The position numbers and the translations under genes were made by a program. Below the pieces are notes generated by a model. It did not search any database and had not been told where the DNA came from. It saw only the letters and a list, made by a program, of their open reading frames with translations. 64,000 nt of DNA from Candidatus Nitricoxidireducens bremensis (lineage in GTDB: Bacteria; Pseudomonadota; Gammaproteobacteria; Burkholderiales; Rhodocyclaceae): the NCBI GenBank assembly GCA_030247725.1, contig JAOTRT010000006.1:62001-126000 (forward strand), given 5' to 3'. Positions within the stretch are counted from its first letter, which is position 1, and the number at the start of each line of letters is the position of its first letter. Below, in pieces: positions 11,478-20,577 of the stretch.

Positions 11478-12400
11478 TCGCGGCTTCCTTTCGGCAACAG
11501 GCCGGCGATGCCCCGTGGCGCGAAGCTCACCACGGCCAGCAGGAAGAGGCCGACGCCCAGGTTGGCGTGGTCGGTGACGCCCGCCAGCACCTCTTCGAGG
11601 CCGAGCAGGACGACGGCGCCGATGAGGCCGCCGTAGCGGTGGCCGACGCCGCCGAGGATCACCATCACCAGCAGCATGCCCGACTGGGTCCAGTAGAGCA
11701 GGTTGGGGCTGGCCATGCCGTGCTGGTTGGCCATCAGGGCGCCCGCGAGTCCGGCCACGGCGCCGCCGATGACGAAGCAGGCGAGCTTCAAGCCGAACAC
11801 CGGATAGCCGAGGGCCTCCATGCGCGTCTCGTTCTGGCGGATACCGGCGAGCGCGCTGCCGAAGCGCGAGGCGGCCAGGCGCTTCATGGCGAACAGGGCG
11901 GCGGCGAGCACCGCCAGCGTAACGAGATAGAAGCCCGTGTCGCTGCCCAGGTCCAGGGGCGCCAGCGTCGAGCGGTTCGCCAGGGGCAGGCCGTCGTCGC
12001 CGCCGTAGTTCTTCAGCGACAGCACCAGGTAGTAGAGCATCTGGGCGAAGGCCAGGGTGATCATGATGAAGTACACGCCCCGCGTGCGCAGGGACACCAG
12101 GCCCACGCCCAGGGCGGCCAGGGCGGCGAGGGCGACGGCCGCCGGCCAGGCGATCCAGGCGCTGGTGACACCGTGCTGCATGAGGATCGCCACCCCGTAG
12201 GCGCCGAGGCCGAAGAAGGCGGCGTGGCCGAAGGCCACCATGCCGCCGTAGCCGACGATGAGGTTGAGGGCCGTGGCGGCCAGGCCGAAGATCATGACGC
12301 GCGTCGCCATGCCCGTGTAGAACTCGTTGCCCGTCGCCGCCAGCAGGAAGGGCAGGGCGACGGCGGCGGCGAGCAGCAGAGGTTCGACGAGCTTCTTCAT
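11474..12400 (-). CDS. livM: Branched-chain amino-acid-type ABC permease LivM
   Basis: A 308-residue polytopic membrane protein with the LivM motif ALNLIVGYGGMVAFGHAAFF at residues 44-63, an EAA-like region and about eight to ten hydrophobic segments. It forms the translocation channel with LivH. The start follows livH by three bases and the stop overlaps livG, so it is translated as part of one transcript. Confidence 0.92.
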   Translation of the reverse strand: MKKLVEPLLLAAAVALPFLLAATGNEFYTGMATRVMIFGLAATALNLIVGYGGMVAFGHAAFFGLGAYGVAILMQHGVTSAWIAWPAAVALAALAALGVGLVSLRTRGVYFIMITLAFAQMLYYLVLSLKNYGGDDGLPLANRSTLAPLDLGSDTGFYLVTLAVLAAALFAMKRLAASRFGSALAGIRQNETRMEALGYPVFGLKLACFVIGGAVAGLAGALMANQHGMASPNLLYWTQSGMLLVMVILGGVGHRYGGLIGAVVLLGLEEVLAGVTDHANLGVGLFLLAVVSFAPRGIAGLLPKGSRE

Positions 12401-12403
12401 GGT

Positions 12404-13318
12404 CTAGCCGCGGGCCGGGAACAGGCCCTGGGGCTTCCAGAAAAGGACCGCCGCCATCAGTGCGTAGATCAGGATCGAGGCCAGGGCCGGCCCCAGGTTC
12501 GACGCCACCTCGCTGGAGGCCACCGAGCGCAGCAGCGTCGGCAGCAGGGCGCGGCCCAGGGTGTCGCCGACGCCCACCAGCAGGCTGCCGACGAGGGCGC
12601 CGCGGATCGAGCCGATGCCGCCGATGACGATGACGACGAAGGCGAGGATCAGGATGTTCTCGCCCATGCCCACCTGTACCGCCAGCAGGGGGCCCAGCAG
12701 GGCGCCGGCGATGGCGCACAGGGCCGCGCCCAGGGCGAAGATGGCGGTGAACAGGCGGCGCACGTTCACGCCCATGGCCTCGGTCATTTCCCGGTTGGCG
12801 GCGCCGGCCCGCACCCACATGCCGACGCGGGTCTTCGCCACCAGCAGGTAGAGGAAAAGGGCCACTGCCAGGCCGACGCCGATGATGAGCAGCCGGTAGG
12901 CCGGATAGAAGAAGCCGAGGATTTCCACCGGACCCGACAGGGCCTCGGGCGGGTTCAGCATCATGGGCTGGGGACCCCAGACCATGCGCACCAGCTCGTT
13001 GGCGATGAGGATGAGGGCGAAGGTGGCGAGCACCTGGGACAGGTGGTCGCGCTTGTAGAAGTGGCGCAGCACCGCCAGTTCCAGCAGGGTGCCGACCAGG
13101 GCCATGCCGGCTACGGCGGCCAGGATGCCGACGGCGAAGGAACCGGACGCCTGGGCCGCGGCGGCGGCGAAGTAGGCGCCGCCCATGTAGAGGGAGCCGT
13201 GGGACAGGTTGATCATGTCCATGATGCCGAAGACGAGCGTCAGCCCGGCCGCCAGCAAAAACAGCATCAAGCCGAATTGCAGGCCGTTCAAGGCCTGTTC
13301 GAGGATCAGTTGGGACAT
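12404..13318 (-). CDS. livH: Branched-chain amino-acid-type ABC permease LivH
   Basis: A 304-residue polytopic permease with the LivH N-terminal pattern LNGLQFGLMLFLLAAGLTLVFGI and the motif NLSHGSLYMGGAY. It pairs with LivM in the inner membrane. It follows livK by 42 bases within the same operon. Confidence 0.92.
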   Translation of the reverse strand: MSQLILEQALNGLQFGLMLFLLAAGLTLVFGIMDMINLSHGSLYMGGAYFAAAAAQASGSFAVGILAAVAGMALVGTLLELAVLRHFYKRDHLSQVLATFALILIANELVRMVWGPQPMMLNPPEALSGPVEILGFFYPAYRLLIIGVGLAVALFLYLLVAKTRVGMWVRAGAANREMTEAMGVNVRRLFTAIFALGAALCAIAGALLGPLLAVQVGMGENILILAFVVIVIGGIGSIRGALVGSLLVGVGDTLGRALLPTLLRSVASSEVASNLGPALASILIYALMAAVLFWKPQGLFPARG

Positions 13319-13360
13319 GGGGCAGAGCAGGCGGCGGGGGAGCGCCCCGCCGCCGGGGCG

Positions 13361-14530
13361 TCACTTCATCTTGCACTCGCCGACGTAGGCGTCGGCGTGC
13401 TGGGTGAAGATGGTGCCCATGGTCTTGTTGGTGACGCGGCCCTGGCCGTCCTGGCGGATCAGCCGCAGGTAGTAGTCCTGCACGGGATAGTGGTTGCTGT
13501 TGAACTTGAAGGCGCCGCGCACGGAGGCGAACTTGGCGGCTTCCAGCGCCTTCTTCACGGCGGCCTTGTCCTCCAGCTTGCCCTTGCTGTCGCGCACGGC
13601 GGCGTCGATCAGCAGGGCGGCGTCGTAGCCCTGGGAGGCGTAGAGCGACGGCAGGCGGCCGTATTCCTTCTGGAAGTCGGCGACGAACTTCTTGTTGGCG
13701 GCGTTATCCATGTCGTGGGCCCAGTGGCTGGAATTGAACAGGCCCAGCATGGGCGCGCCGACGGCCTTGATGACGTCCTCGTCGGCCGAGAAGCCCGGCG
13801 CGAACAGGCGCACGTCCTTGGAGAGGCCGGCGGCGACGAACTGCTTGACGAAGTTGATGCCCATGCCGCCCGGCAGGAAGAAGAACAGGGCGTCGGGCTT
13901 GGTCGCGCGCACCTGGGCGAGTTCGGCCGCGTAGTCGAGCTGGCCCATCTTGGTGTAGATCTCCTCGGCCACCTTGCCCTTGTAGAAGCGCTTGAAGCCG
14001 CTCATGGCGTCCTTGCCGCCGGGGTAGTTGGGGGCCAGCAGCACCACGTTCTTGAAGCCCTGGTCGTTCACGTACTTGCCGACGGCCTCGTGGAGGTTGT
14101 CGTTCTGCCAGGCGACGTTGAAGAAGTAGGGGTTGCAGTCGGCGCCGGCGTACTGGGACGGGCCGGCATTGGCGGAGATGTAGAAGGTGTGGCTGTCGAA
14201 CACCGGCTTGCCGACGGCGAGCATCAGGTTGGAAAAGACGATGCCGGTCATGAAGTCCACCTTGTCCTTCTTGAGGAACTTCTCGGTGGTCTGCTTGGCG
14301 GTGTCCGGGTTCTGGGCGTCGTCGGCGACGATCACCTCGGCCGGCAGGCCGCCCACCTTGCCGCCAAGGGACTTCACGGCGAGCTGGAAGCCGTCGCGGA
14401 TGTCCACGCCGAGGCCGGCGCCGGGGCCGGAGAGGGTGGACAGGAAACCGATCTTCACCTTGTCGGCGGCGAAGGCGGGTGCGGAAGCGATGGCGGCGGC
14501 GAGCAGCGCGGCGCGAAGCGGCTTTGACAT
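13361..14530 (-). CDS. Periplasmic HAAT-family ABC substrate-binding protein (LivK-like)
   Basis: A 389-residue Leu/Ile/Val-binding-fold (type I periplasmic binding) protein that captures the ligand for the adjacent liv permeases. From ATG 14530 a 21-residue signal peptide ends in APAFA before ADKVKIGFLSTLSGPGAGLG, the standard first strand of the family. The body resembles binding proteins often annotated for aromatic or amide-type ligands rather than classical LivK; the ligand is not determinable from sequence. A GGAG lies about 10 bases upstream of the start. It is the first gene of the operon and so the likely site of control. Confidence 0.88.
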   Translation of the reverse strand: MSKPLRAALLAAAIASAPAFAADKVKIGFLSTLSGPGAGLGVDIRDGFQLAVKSLGGKVGGLPAEVIVADDAQNPDTAKQTTEKFLKKDKVDFMTGIVFSNLMLAVGKPVFDSHTFYISANAGPSQYAGADCNPYFFNVAWQNDNLHEAVGKYVNDQGFKNVVLLAPNYPGGKDAMSGFKRFYKGKVAEEIYTKMGQLDYAAELAQVRATKPDALFFFLPGGMGINFVKQFVAAGLSKDVRLFAPGFSADEDVIKAVGAPMLGLFNSSHWAHDMDNAANKKFVADFQKEYGRLPSLYASQGYDAALLIDAAVRDSKGKLEDKAAVKKALEAAKFASVRGAFKFNSNHYPVQDYYLRLIRQDGQGRVTNKTMGTIFTQHADAYVGECKMK

Positions 14531-14592
14531 CTTGTGTTCTCCGGGGTGGGGTGGAAAGGGACGCATGATACCGGCTGGCAGTGCGGGAAGAC

Positions 14593-15363
14593 TCAGTAGC
14601 GGTTCTTCCATTCGCGGATCGCCGCGAAGACTTCGACGGCGTCGGCCGGCGTGCGGCCGAGACGGTCGCGGGCGGCGGCGATCACCGCCGGCGCGTCCCA
14701 GCGCAGGAAGGGGTTGGTGTCCAGCTCCGTCGCCAGGGTGGTCGGCAGGCTGGGCCTGCCCTCGGCCCGCAGGGCGGCAGTGCGCTCGATGCGCCGCTGC
14801 ACGGCGACGCTGTCGGGCTCCACGGCGGCGGCGAAGCGCAGGTTGGACGCCGTGTATTCGTGGGCGCAGTAGATCTTCGTCTCCTGGGGCAGGGCGGCGA
14901 GGCGGGCGAGGGAGGCCTGCATCTGGGCCGGCGTGCCCTCGAAGAGGCGCCCGCAGCCGGCGCCGAAGAGAGTGTCGCCACAGAACAGCACGCCTCGGCG
15001 ATAATAGGCCACGTGTCCGCGCGTGTGGCCGGGAACCTCGACGACTTCGAAATCGACGCCGAGTTCGACCAGCACGACATGGTCGCCGTCCGTGACCGGA
15101 TGGTCCACGCCGGCGATGTCCTCGCGGCCGGGACCGTAGACGGGAACCGGCTGCCGGGCGATCAGGTCGGCGATGCCGCCGGCGTGGTCGCCGTGATGGT
15201 GGGTGACGAGGATCGCGCACAGGCGTGCGCCGCTGCGGTCGAGGAAATCCAGCACCGGGGCCGCATCGCCCGGGTCCACCACCGCGACGGCGTCGCCGCG
15301 CTGCAGGGCCCAGATGTAGTTGTCCTCGAAGGCGGGCAGCGGAACGATTTCAAAAGTGTCCAT
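14593..15363 (-). CDS. gloB: Hydroxyacylglutathione hydrolase (glyoxalase II)
   Basis: Hydrolyses S-lactoylglutathione to D-lactate and glutathione in the cytosol, the second step of methylglyoxal detoxification. The 256-residue metallo-beta-lactamase-fold protein has the di-metal site THHHGDHAGG at residues 54-63, the later ligand motifs PGHTRGH and CGDTLF, and the glutathione-contacting C-terminal region with CAHEYT. It is divergent from the methyltransferase gene, with only 12 bases between the two start codons. This arrangement is also found in enterobacteria. Confidence 0.94.
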   Translation of the reverse strand: MDTFEIVPLPAFEDNYIWALQRGDAVAVVDPGDAAPVLDFLDRSGARLCAILVTHHHGDHAGGIADLIARQPVPVYGPGREDIAGVDHPVTDGDHVVLVELGVDFEVVEVPGHTRGHVAYYRRGVLFCGDTLFGAGCGRLFEGTPAQMQASLARLAALPQETKIYCAHEYTASNLRFAAAVEPDSVAVQRRIERTAALRAEGRPSLPTTLATELDTNPFLRWDAPAVIAAARDRLGRTPADAVEVFAAIREWKNRY

Positions 15364-15375
15364 CAGACGATTGTA

Positions 15376-16107
15376 ATGGCGATTCAGGGATTCTCGGATT
15401 GGCTGGAAACTCCCCAGGGCAGGTATGTCCTCGACTGGGAGCGGCAGAAGCACGACCAGCTGGTGGCCGACATCTTCGGCTTCAATGCCGTGCAGCTCGG
15501 CCTGCCCGACATCGACTACCTGCGCGCCAATCGCATGCCCTTCCGCTTCCGCTGTGACGGCCGCAACGGCATCGCCGAGGTGAGGAGCGACCCCCACCAC
15601 CTGCCCTTTGCCGCCAACAGCCTGGACCTGGTGGTGCTGCCCCACGTGCTGGAGTTCGACGACAACCCCCACCAGGTGCTGCGGGAGGTGGAGCGCGTGC
15701 TGGTGCCCGAGGGCAGCGTCGTCGTCGCCGGCTTCAATCCCTTCAGCCTCTGGGGCGCCAAGCGCAAGCTGTCGCGCCGCAAGGAGCTGCCGCCCTGGCG
15801 CGGGCGCTACATCAGCGTGCCGCGCCTCAAGGACTGGTTCGCCCTGCTGGGCCTGGAGCCCCATGCCGGCGCCTTCGGCTGCTACGCGCCGGCGGTGACC
15901 CAGGAGAAGTGGCTGCAGCGCTTCCAGTTCCTCGACCTGGCCGGCGACCGCTGGTGGCCCATCGCCGGCGCCGTCTATGTGATCCAGGCCATCAAGCGCG
16001 TCCACGGCATGCGCGTCATCATGCCCAAATGGCGGGAGCGCATGGCCGCCGCCCGCGCCCTCATGCCCGTGACCCAGCGCCACACCCAGAAGACCGATTC
16101 CCAATGA
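15376..16107 (+). CDS. SAM-dependent methyltransferase, YafS-like
   Basis: A 243-residue class I methyltransferase-like protein (Methyltransf_11 type). It opens with [17 protein letters not shown] and has the acidic post-motif region [12 protein letters not shown]. The glycine-rich SAM loop is weak or replaced around [11 protein letters not shown], as in YafS homologues. Its place between gloB and rnhA-dnaQ matches E. coli yafS exactly, which supports orthology. The substrate is unknown. Its stop overlaps the rnhA start (ATGA), so the three genes are probably co-transcribed. Confidence 0.85.
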   Translation: MAIQGFSDWLETPQGRYVLDWERQKHDQLVADIFGFNAVQLGLPDIDYLRANRMPFRFRCDGRNGIAEVRSDPHHLPFAANSLDLVVLPHVLEFDDNPHQVLREVERVLVPEGSVVVAGFNPFSLWGAKRKLSRRKELPPWRGRYISVPRLKDWFALLGLEPHAGAFGCYAPAVTQEKWLQRFQFLDLAGDRWWPIAGAVYVIQAIKRVHGMRVIMPKWRERMAAARALMPVTQRHTQKTDSQ

Positions 16108-16553
16108 GCGACACCGACATCATCGACATCTACACCGACGGCGCCTGCAGCGGCAATCCCGGCCCCGGCGGCTGGGGCGCCATCCTGCGCGCCGGCGGCA
16201 AGGAGAAGGAACTCTTCGGCGGCGAGGCCCAGACCACCAACAACCGCATGGAGATGATGGCCGTCATCGAAGCCCTGCGCGCCATGAAGCGGCCGGTGGC
16301 GGCCCGCGTGTATACCGACTCCCAGTACGTGATGAAAGGCATCACCGAGTGGATACACGGCTGGAAGCGCCGCGGCTGGAAGACCGCCGGCAAGGAGCCG
16401 GTGAAGAACGAGGACCTCTGGCGCACCCTGGACGCCCTGGCGGGCCAGCATAAGTTGGAGTGGCACTGGGTGCGCGGCCACAACGGGCATCCCGAGAACG
16501 AGCGCGCCGACGAGCTGGCCCGGCGCGGCGTGGAACAGGCGAGAAAGGGATGA
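16104..16553 (+). CDS. rnhA: Ribonuclease HI
   Basis: Degrades the RNA strand of RNA-DNA hybrids. The 149-residue product has the complete catalytic set: Asp in [17 protein letters not shown], Glu in [13 protein letters not shown], Asp in VYTDSQYV and the terminal Asp in NERADELA, with the handle region [15 protein letters not shown]. Overlaps of ATGA type with the genes on both sides place it in the methyltransferase-rnhA-dnaQ operon. Confidence 0.97.
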   Translation: MSDTDIIDIYTDGACSGNPGPGGWGAILRAGGKEKELFGGEAQTTNNRMEMMAVIEALRAMKRPVAARVYTDSQYVMKGITEWIHGWKRRGWKTAGKEPVKNEDLWRTLDALAGQHKLEWHWVRGHNGHPENERADELARRGVEQARKG

Positions 16554-17260
16554 GCATGCTGCGGCAGATCGTGCTGGATACGGAAACCACGGGCCTCGAT
16601 CCGGCCCAGGGCCACCGGGTCATCGAAATCGGCTGCGTCGAGCTGGTGGGGCGCAAGCTCACGGGCCGGCGCTTCCACACCTACATCAACCCCGAGCGCC
16701 TCATTGACGACGGCGCCATGCAGGTGCACGGCATCACCAACGAGCGCGTCGCCGGTGAGCCGGTGTTCGCCAAGATCGTGGACGAGCTGGTCGGTTTCAT
16801 CCGCGGCGGCGAGCTGGTGATCCACAACGCGGCCTTCGACGTGGGCTTCCTCGACGCCGAGTTCGGCCTGCTGGGCCTGGGCAAGGTGGGCGAGCTCTGC
16901 GAGAGCGTGGTGGACACCCTCAAGCTCGCCCGCGAGATGCGGCCGGGCAAGCGCAATTCCCTCGACGCCCTCTGCCGCGACTTCGGCGTGGACAACTCGG
17001 GGCGCCAGCTCCACGGCGCCCTGCTGGACGCGGAACTGCTGGCCGAGGTCTACCTCGCCATGACCCGCGGTCAGGACAGCCTGATGATGGAGCTGGACGC
17101 CCCTGCCGCCGTCGCCGCCGCGCTGCCCGCCGGCGAACGACCGGCCCTCAAGGTCCTGCGGGCGACGGCGGAGGAACTGGCCGACCACGAGCGCGTGCTC
17201 GGCGAGATCGGCAAGGAAAGCAAGGGCAAGTGCCTGTGGCTGGCGGAGCAGGCCGGCTGA
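16550..17260 (+). CDS. dnaQ: DNA polymerase III epsilon subunit, proofreading exonuclease
   Basis: A 236-residue 3'-5' exonuclease of the replicative polymerase core. ExoI is [12 protein letters not shown], ExoII lies in [16 protein letters not shown] and ExoIII epsilon in [14 protein letters not shown]. The C-terminal 50 or so residues correspond to the polymerase-alpha-binding tail. It overlaps rnhA by ATGA; the rnhA-dnaQ linkage is conserved in proteobacteria. Confidence 0.96.
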   Translation: MSMLRQIVLDTETTGLDPAQGHRVIEIGCVELVGRKLTGRRFHTYINPERLIDDGAMQVHGITNERVAGEPVFAKIVDELVGFIRGGELVIHNAAFDVGFLDAEFGLLGLGKVGELCESVVDTLKLAREMRPGKRNSLDALCRDFGVDNSGRQLHGALLDAELLAEVYLAMTRGQDSLMMELDAPAAVAAALPAGERPALKVLRATAEELADHERVLGEIGKESKGKCLWLAEQAG

Positions 17261-17284
17261 AGAGCTTGTGGTACCGGTGGTTTC

Positions 17285-17318
17285 AGTCTAGTATTAACAA
17301 CTGTTATAACGCTGGAGC
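17285..17318 (+). promoter_or_regulatory. AT-rich promoter/operator of the AbrB-Doc module
   Basis: Between dnaQ and the antitoxin is a short AT-rich stretch with TAGTATTAACAACTG followed by the 8-bp palindrome GTTATAAC. TATAAC or TATTAA could serve as the -10 box. A palindrome overlapping the promoter is what an autoregulating antitoxin would bind. The assignment is inferred from position. Confidence 0.4.
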
Positions 17319-17324
17319 CCAGCC

Positions 17325-17549
17325 ATGCAAGCCCTCAAACTCGTGCAGATCGGCAATTCCGTCGGCGTCGTTTTACCCAAGGAGGTCTTGGCGCGCCTGA
17401 AAGTTGAGAGGGGCGACACGGTGTTCCTGACCGATACGCCCTATGGTGTGGCCCTCACGCCCCATGACCCTGAGTTCGAGACCCAGATGGATGCTGCCCG
17501 CCGCATCATGAAGAAGCGCCGCGCCGTCCTGCGGGAACTCGCCAAGTGA
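17325..17549 (+). CDS. AbrB/MazE-type antitoxin
   Basis: A 74-residue SpoVT/AbrB swapped-hairpin DNA-binding protein. Its N-terminus shows the characteristic LVQIGNSVGVVLPKEVLARL and a following RGDTVFL strand. The C-terminal 25 residues (basic, helical) should wrap the toxin. It precedes a Doc-family toxin with a GTGA overlap, the standard antitoxin-first layout, and probably represses its own promoter. Confidence 0.88.
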   Translation: MQALKLVQIGNSVGVVLPKEVLARLKVERGDTVFLTDTPYGVALTPHDPEFETQMDAARRIMKKRRAVLRELAK

Positions 17550-17932
17550 GGCGATGGGTCTGGGTCGAGCGCTCGGTTCTTCTTGCCGTCCATGACGAGC
17601 AACTGGCGGAGCATGGTGGCGCCGCTGGACTGAGGGACGAAGGCCTGTTCGACTCCGCCCTGGCCCGCCCCCTCAATCTTGCCGCCTATGACGAACCGGA
17701 CACCGCCGATCTTGCCGCTTCCTATGCGGTGGGCTTGGCAAAGAATCATCCCTTCGTTGACGGCAACAAACGCACGGCCTTCGTGGCCATGGAGTTATTC
17801 CTTGCACTCAATGGGACAGAGCTAACTGCGGGGGATACCGATTGCGTTCTGACCATGCTCGCCGTCGCCGCCGGCGACATGGACGAGAGCGCTTTGGCCG
17901 ATTGGCTGCGGCGCAATTCCGCGCCGCGCTGA
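17546..17932 (+). CDS. doc: Doc/Fic-family death-on-curing toxin
   Basis: A 128-residue Doc-type Fic protein with the motif HPFVDGNKRT at residues 68-77, containing the catalytic His68, Asp72 and Arg76. Phage P1 Doc phosphorylates elongation factor Tu, while other Fic proteins transfer AMP; which applies here is not visible. GTG 17546 overlaps the antitoxin stop, so toxin synthesis is coupled to antitoxin translation. The partner is AbrB-type rather than the Phd-type antitoxin of the P1 system. Confidence 0.9.
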   Translation: MRRWVWVERSVLLAVHDEQLAEHGGAAGLRDEGLFDSALARPLNLAAYDEPDTADLAASYAVGLAKNHPFVDGNKRTAFVAMELFLALNGTELTAGDTDCVLTMLAVAAGDMDESALADWLRRNSAPR

Positions 17933-17941
17933 AATAGGCTC

Positions 17942-19072
17942 TTAGCCCCGGCGCGTGAGCGCCACCCGCAGCATCGATGCTATGAGCCACAGGGCGCCCA
18001 AGGCCGCGAGGCCGTAGCTGGGCGCCAGGCCCGCCGCCGCCAGCAGGGCGGCGCCGGGGAACAGCAGGGCCCGCTGGCGGGCGCCCCGGGCCAGGAAGGC
18101 GCGGGTCTTGCGGTGCCAGTCGTCCTGCAGGCCCGGCCGCAGCCACACGGGCAGCAGGTGGCCGGCGGCGCCGCTCACCAGGGGCAGCAGGAATCCCACC
18201 ACGAACAACACGATCGCCGGCCGGCCCTCGGCATGGCCGCCGGCGTGGAAGGCGCCGTGCGCCAATACCAGCAGCAGGCCCAGCAGGGAGGAAAAGAGCA
18301 GGGGGATCGTCGATCCGGCGCCGAGGATGGCGGGGCGCCAGGCCTTCCAGGCCGCCGCCGCGAGGCGCAGCACCGGTAACGCATAGGCCGCGGCGCCGGC
18401 CAGGGCCAGGGCCGGGGAGAGCGCCGCGCCGAGGGCCAGGGCGAGGGCGCCGCCGGCGCTCCATTTGAGATCGCGCCGCAGGCGCAGCGGCGCTTCCGGG
18501 TCGGGCCGGCCCGCCACCGTGGGCAGCAGCACCTGCAGCGTGCCCAGGGCCGTGAGCCCCATGAAGCCGAGGGTGTTGATGTGGAGGTGGAAGCGCCGCA
18601 GGGCATCCGGCTGCTCCGACCAGGGCGACAGGGCCACGGCCAGCAGCCCCAGGGCCAGCATGCCCAGGGCCGCCGCGTACCAGGCCAGGCAGGGGTTCGG
18701 TTGTCCCAGGCAGCCGCGCCAGCGCCGCGCCAGCCAGAAGGCGAAGCCCGCCACGGCCGCCAGGGCCAGCCAGGGCGCATGGAGCCGCAGGGCCGGCGTG
18801 CCGTGGAGGAAGAAACCGACGATACCCAGGCCCGCCGCGATGGCCGCCAGGGGCGCGGCGGCCAGCAGGCGCGGCGCTTCGCCGCTGCGGGTGAGCACGG
18901 GCACGAAATAGCCCATAGCCGCCAGGATCATGGGCAGGGCCCCGACGCCGAACACCAGGTGCCACAGGGCGGCGGGCAGCCAGCGCTCCGCCGGCGCGGC
19001 CATGGCCGCCGCCGCGCCGAGGGCGGTGGCGGCGGCGTAAACGGGCAACAGGCGCTGGGGAGATTGGCTCAT
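17942..19072 (-). CDS. NnrS-like polytopic membrane protein
   Basis: A 376-residue very hydrophobic protein, Ala/Leu/Gly-rich, with about ten to twelve predicted spans. It contains conserved His-bearing segments FHLHINTLGFMGLTALG and AAGHLLPVWLRPG, which are reminiscent of NnrS and heme-copper oxidase-like membrane proteins. NnrS proteins are heme- and copper-containing membrane proteins tied to nitric-oxide stress. Assignment here is by motif resemblance only; no denitrification genes are next to it. ATG 19072 was preferred over an ATG 45 bases upstream, because the shorter form starts just before the first membrane segment. It converges on doc. Confidence 0.55.
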   Translation of the reverse strand: MSQSPQRLLPVYAAATALGAAAAMAAPAERWLPAALWHLVFGVGALPMILAAMGYFVPVLTRSGEAPRLLAAAPLAAIAAGLGIVGFFLHGTPALRLHAPWLALAAVAGFAFWLARRWRGCLGQPNPCLAWYAAALGMLALGLLAVALSPWSEQPDALRRFHLHINTLGFMGLTALGTLQVLLPTVAGRPDPEAPLRLRRDLKWSAGGALALALGAALSPALALAGAAAYALPVLRLAAAAWKAWRPAILGAGSTIPLLFSSLLGLLLVLAHGAFHAGGHAEGRPAIVLFVVGFLLPLVSGAAGHLLPVWLRPGLQDDWHRKTRAFLARGARQRALLFPGAALLAAAGLAPSYGLAALGALWLIASMLRVALTRRG

Positions 19073-19182
19073 GATGGTGCGGGGGATTTTTGCACAGCTT
19101 ATCCACCGTCTACTCACAAGTTGTTGTATCGCGTTGTCGGCGAGGGCCGGGTAGACTCCCGCCCTTCATTCGAGGAGATGAC

Positions 19183-20577
19183 ATGGCCCAGGTTCGCGCG
19201 ATCCCCCCCGCCGCGGTAGACCCGCAGGTGGCGGCCCTCCGGCTGCCGCCCCATTCCATCGAGGCCGAGCAGTCCCTCATCGGCGGCCTGCTGCTGGACA
19301 ACACGGCCTGGGACCGCGTCGGCGACATGGTGGCGGAGGGCGACTTCTACCGCGACGACCATCGCCGCATCTTCAACCACATCCGCAAGCTCGTGGAGAC
19401 TGGCCGCCCGGCCGACGTCATCACCGTCTACGAGTCCATCGACAAGTCCAACGAGATCGACCAGACCGGCGGCCTCGCCTATCTTTCCGAGATCGCCAAC
19501 GCCACGCCCTCGGCCGCCAACATCCGCCGCTATGCCGAGATCGTCCACGAGCGCGCCGTGCTCCGGAAGCTCGTCACCGTCGGCGACGACATCGCCGCCA
19601 ACGCGCTGAACCCGGCCGGCCGCGACGTCAAGCAGCTCCTCGACCAGGCCGAGCAGAAGGTCTTCGAGATCGCCGAGGCCGGCGCCAAGAACGTGCAGGG
19701 TTTCGAGTCCATCCAGCCCATCCTCGGCAAGGTGGTCGAGCGCATCGAGGTGCTGTTCAACCGCGACAATCCCTCCGAGATCACCGGCATCCCCACGGGT
19801 TTCCACGACCTGGACAAGATGACATCAGGCCTCCAGCCCGGCGACATGATCATCGTCGCCGGCAGACCCTCGATGGGTAAAACGGCCTTCGCTTTGAACA
19901 TCGCCGAGCACGTGGGCGTCGAGGTGGGCCTGCCGGTCGCCATCTTCTCCCTGGAAATGTCGGGTCCCCAGCTCGCCACCCGTTTCCTTTCCTCCGTCGG
20001 CCGCATGAGCCAGAACACCATCCGCACCGGCCGCCTCACCGACGAGGACTGGGACAAGATGACCAACGCGCTCGGCAAGCTGCACGAGGCGCCCATCCAC
20101 ATCGACGAGACCGGCGCCATCAACGCCACCGACCTGCGCGCCCGCGCGCGCCGCCTGCACCGCAAGTGCGGCAAGCTCGGCCTCATCGTCATCGACTACA
20201 TCCAGTTGATGACCTCCTCGCGGGAGAACGAGAACCGCGCCACCGAAGTTTCCGAGATCAGCCGCTCCATCAAGGCCCTGGCCAAGGAGCTGGAAGTGCC
20301 GATCATCGCCCTCTCCCAGCTCTCGCGGAAGGTCGAGGAGCGCAACGACAAGCGCCCCCTCATGTCCGACTTGCGGGAATCCGGCGCCATCGAGCAGGAC
20401 GCCGACATCATCCTCATGATGTACCGCGAGGAGTACTACAAGCCCGACACCCAGGACAAGGGCATCGCCGAGGTCATCATCGGCAAGCACCGTAACGGCC
20501 CCACGGGCACGGTGAAGCTGACGTTCCTTGGGGAGTACACCAAGTTCGAGAATTTCGCTTCGCCTGGATCGTACTGA
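19183..20577 (+). CDS. dnaB: Replicative DNA helicase
   Basis: Hexameric 5'-3' helicase of the replication fork. The 464-residue product has the N-terminal dimerisation domain (PPHSIEAEQSLIGGLLLDN), linker helix, and RecA-like domain with Walker A GRPSMGKTA and Walker B LIVIDYIQLM, then the C-terminal SDLRESGAIEQDAD and GKHRNGPTG motifs. No intein is present. A good Shine-Dalgarno (GAGGAG, 19172-19177) fixes the ATG at 19183. It is monocistronic and is followed by a large hairpin. Confidence 0.97.
   Translation: MAQVRAIPPAAVDPQVAALRLPPHSIEAEQSLIGGLLLDNTAWDRVGDMVAEGDFYRDDHRRIFNHIRKLVETGRPADVITVYESIDKSNEIDQTGGLAYLSEIANATPSAANIRRYAEIVHERAVLRKLVTVGDDIAANALNPAGRDVKQLLDQAEQKVFEIAEAGAKNVQGFESIQPILGKVVERIEVLFNRDNPSEITGIPTGFHDLDKMTSGLQPGDMIIVAGRPSMGKTAFALNIAEHVGVEVGLPVAIFSLEMSGPQLATRFLSSVGRMSQNTIRTGRLTDEDWDKMTNALGKLHEAPIHIDETGAINATDLRARARRLHRKCGKLGLIVIDYIQLMTSSRENENRATEVSEISRSIKALAKELEVPIIALSQLSRKVEERNDKRPLMSDLRESGAIEQDADIILMMYREEYYKPDTQDKGIAEVIIGKHRNGPTGTVKLTFLGEYTKFENFASPGSY

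Noticed and set aside
19099..19107. TTATCCACC upstream of dnaB as a DnaA box or origin
   Set aside because: A single 8-of-9 match without further boxes or an AT-rich unwinding region; dnaA, dnaN and gidA are not here.
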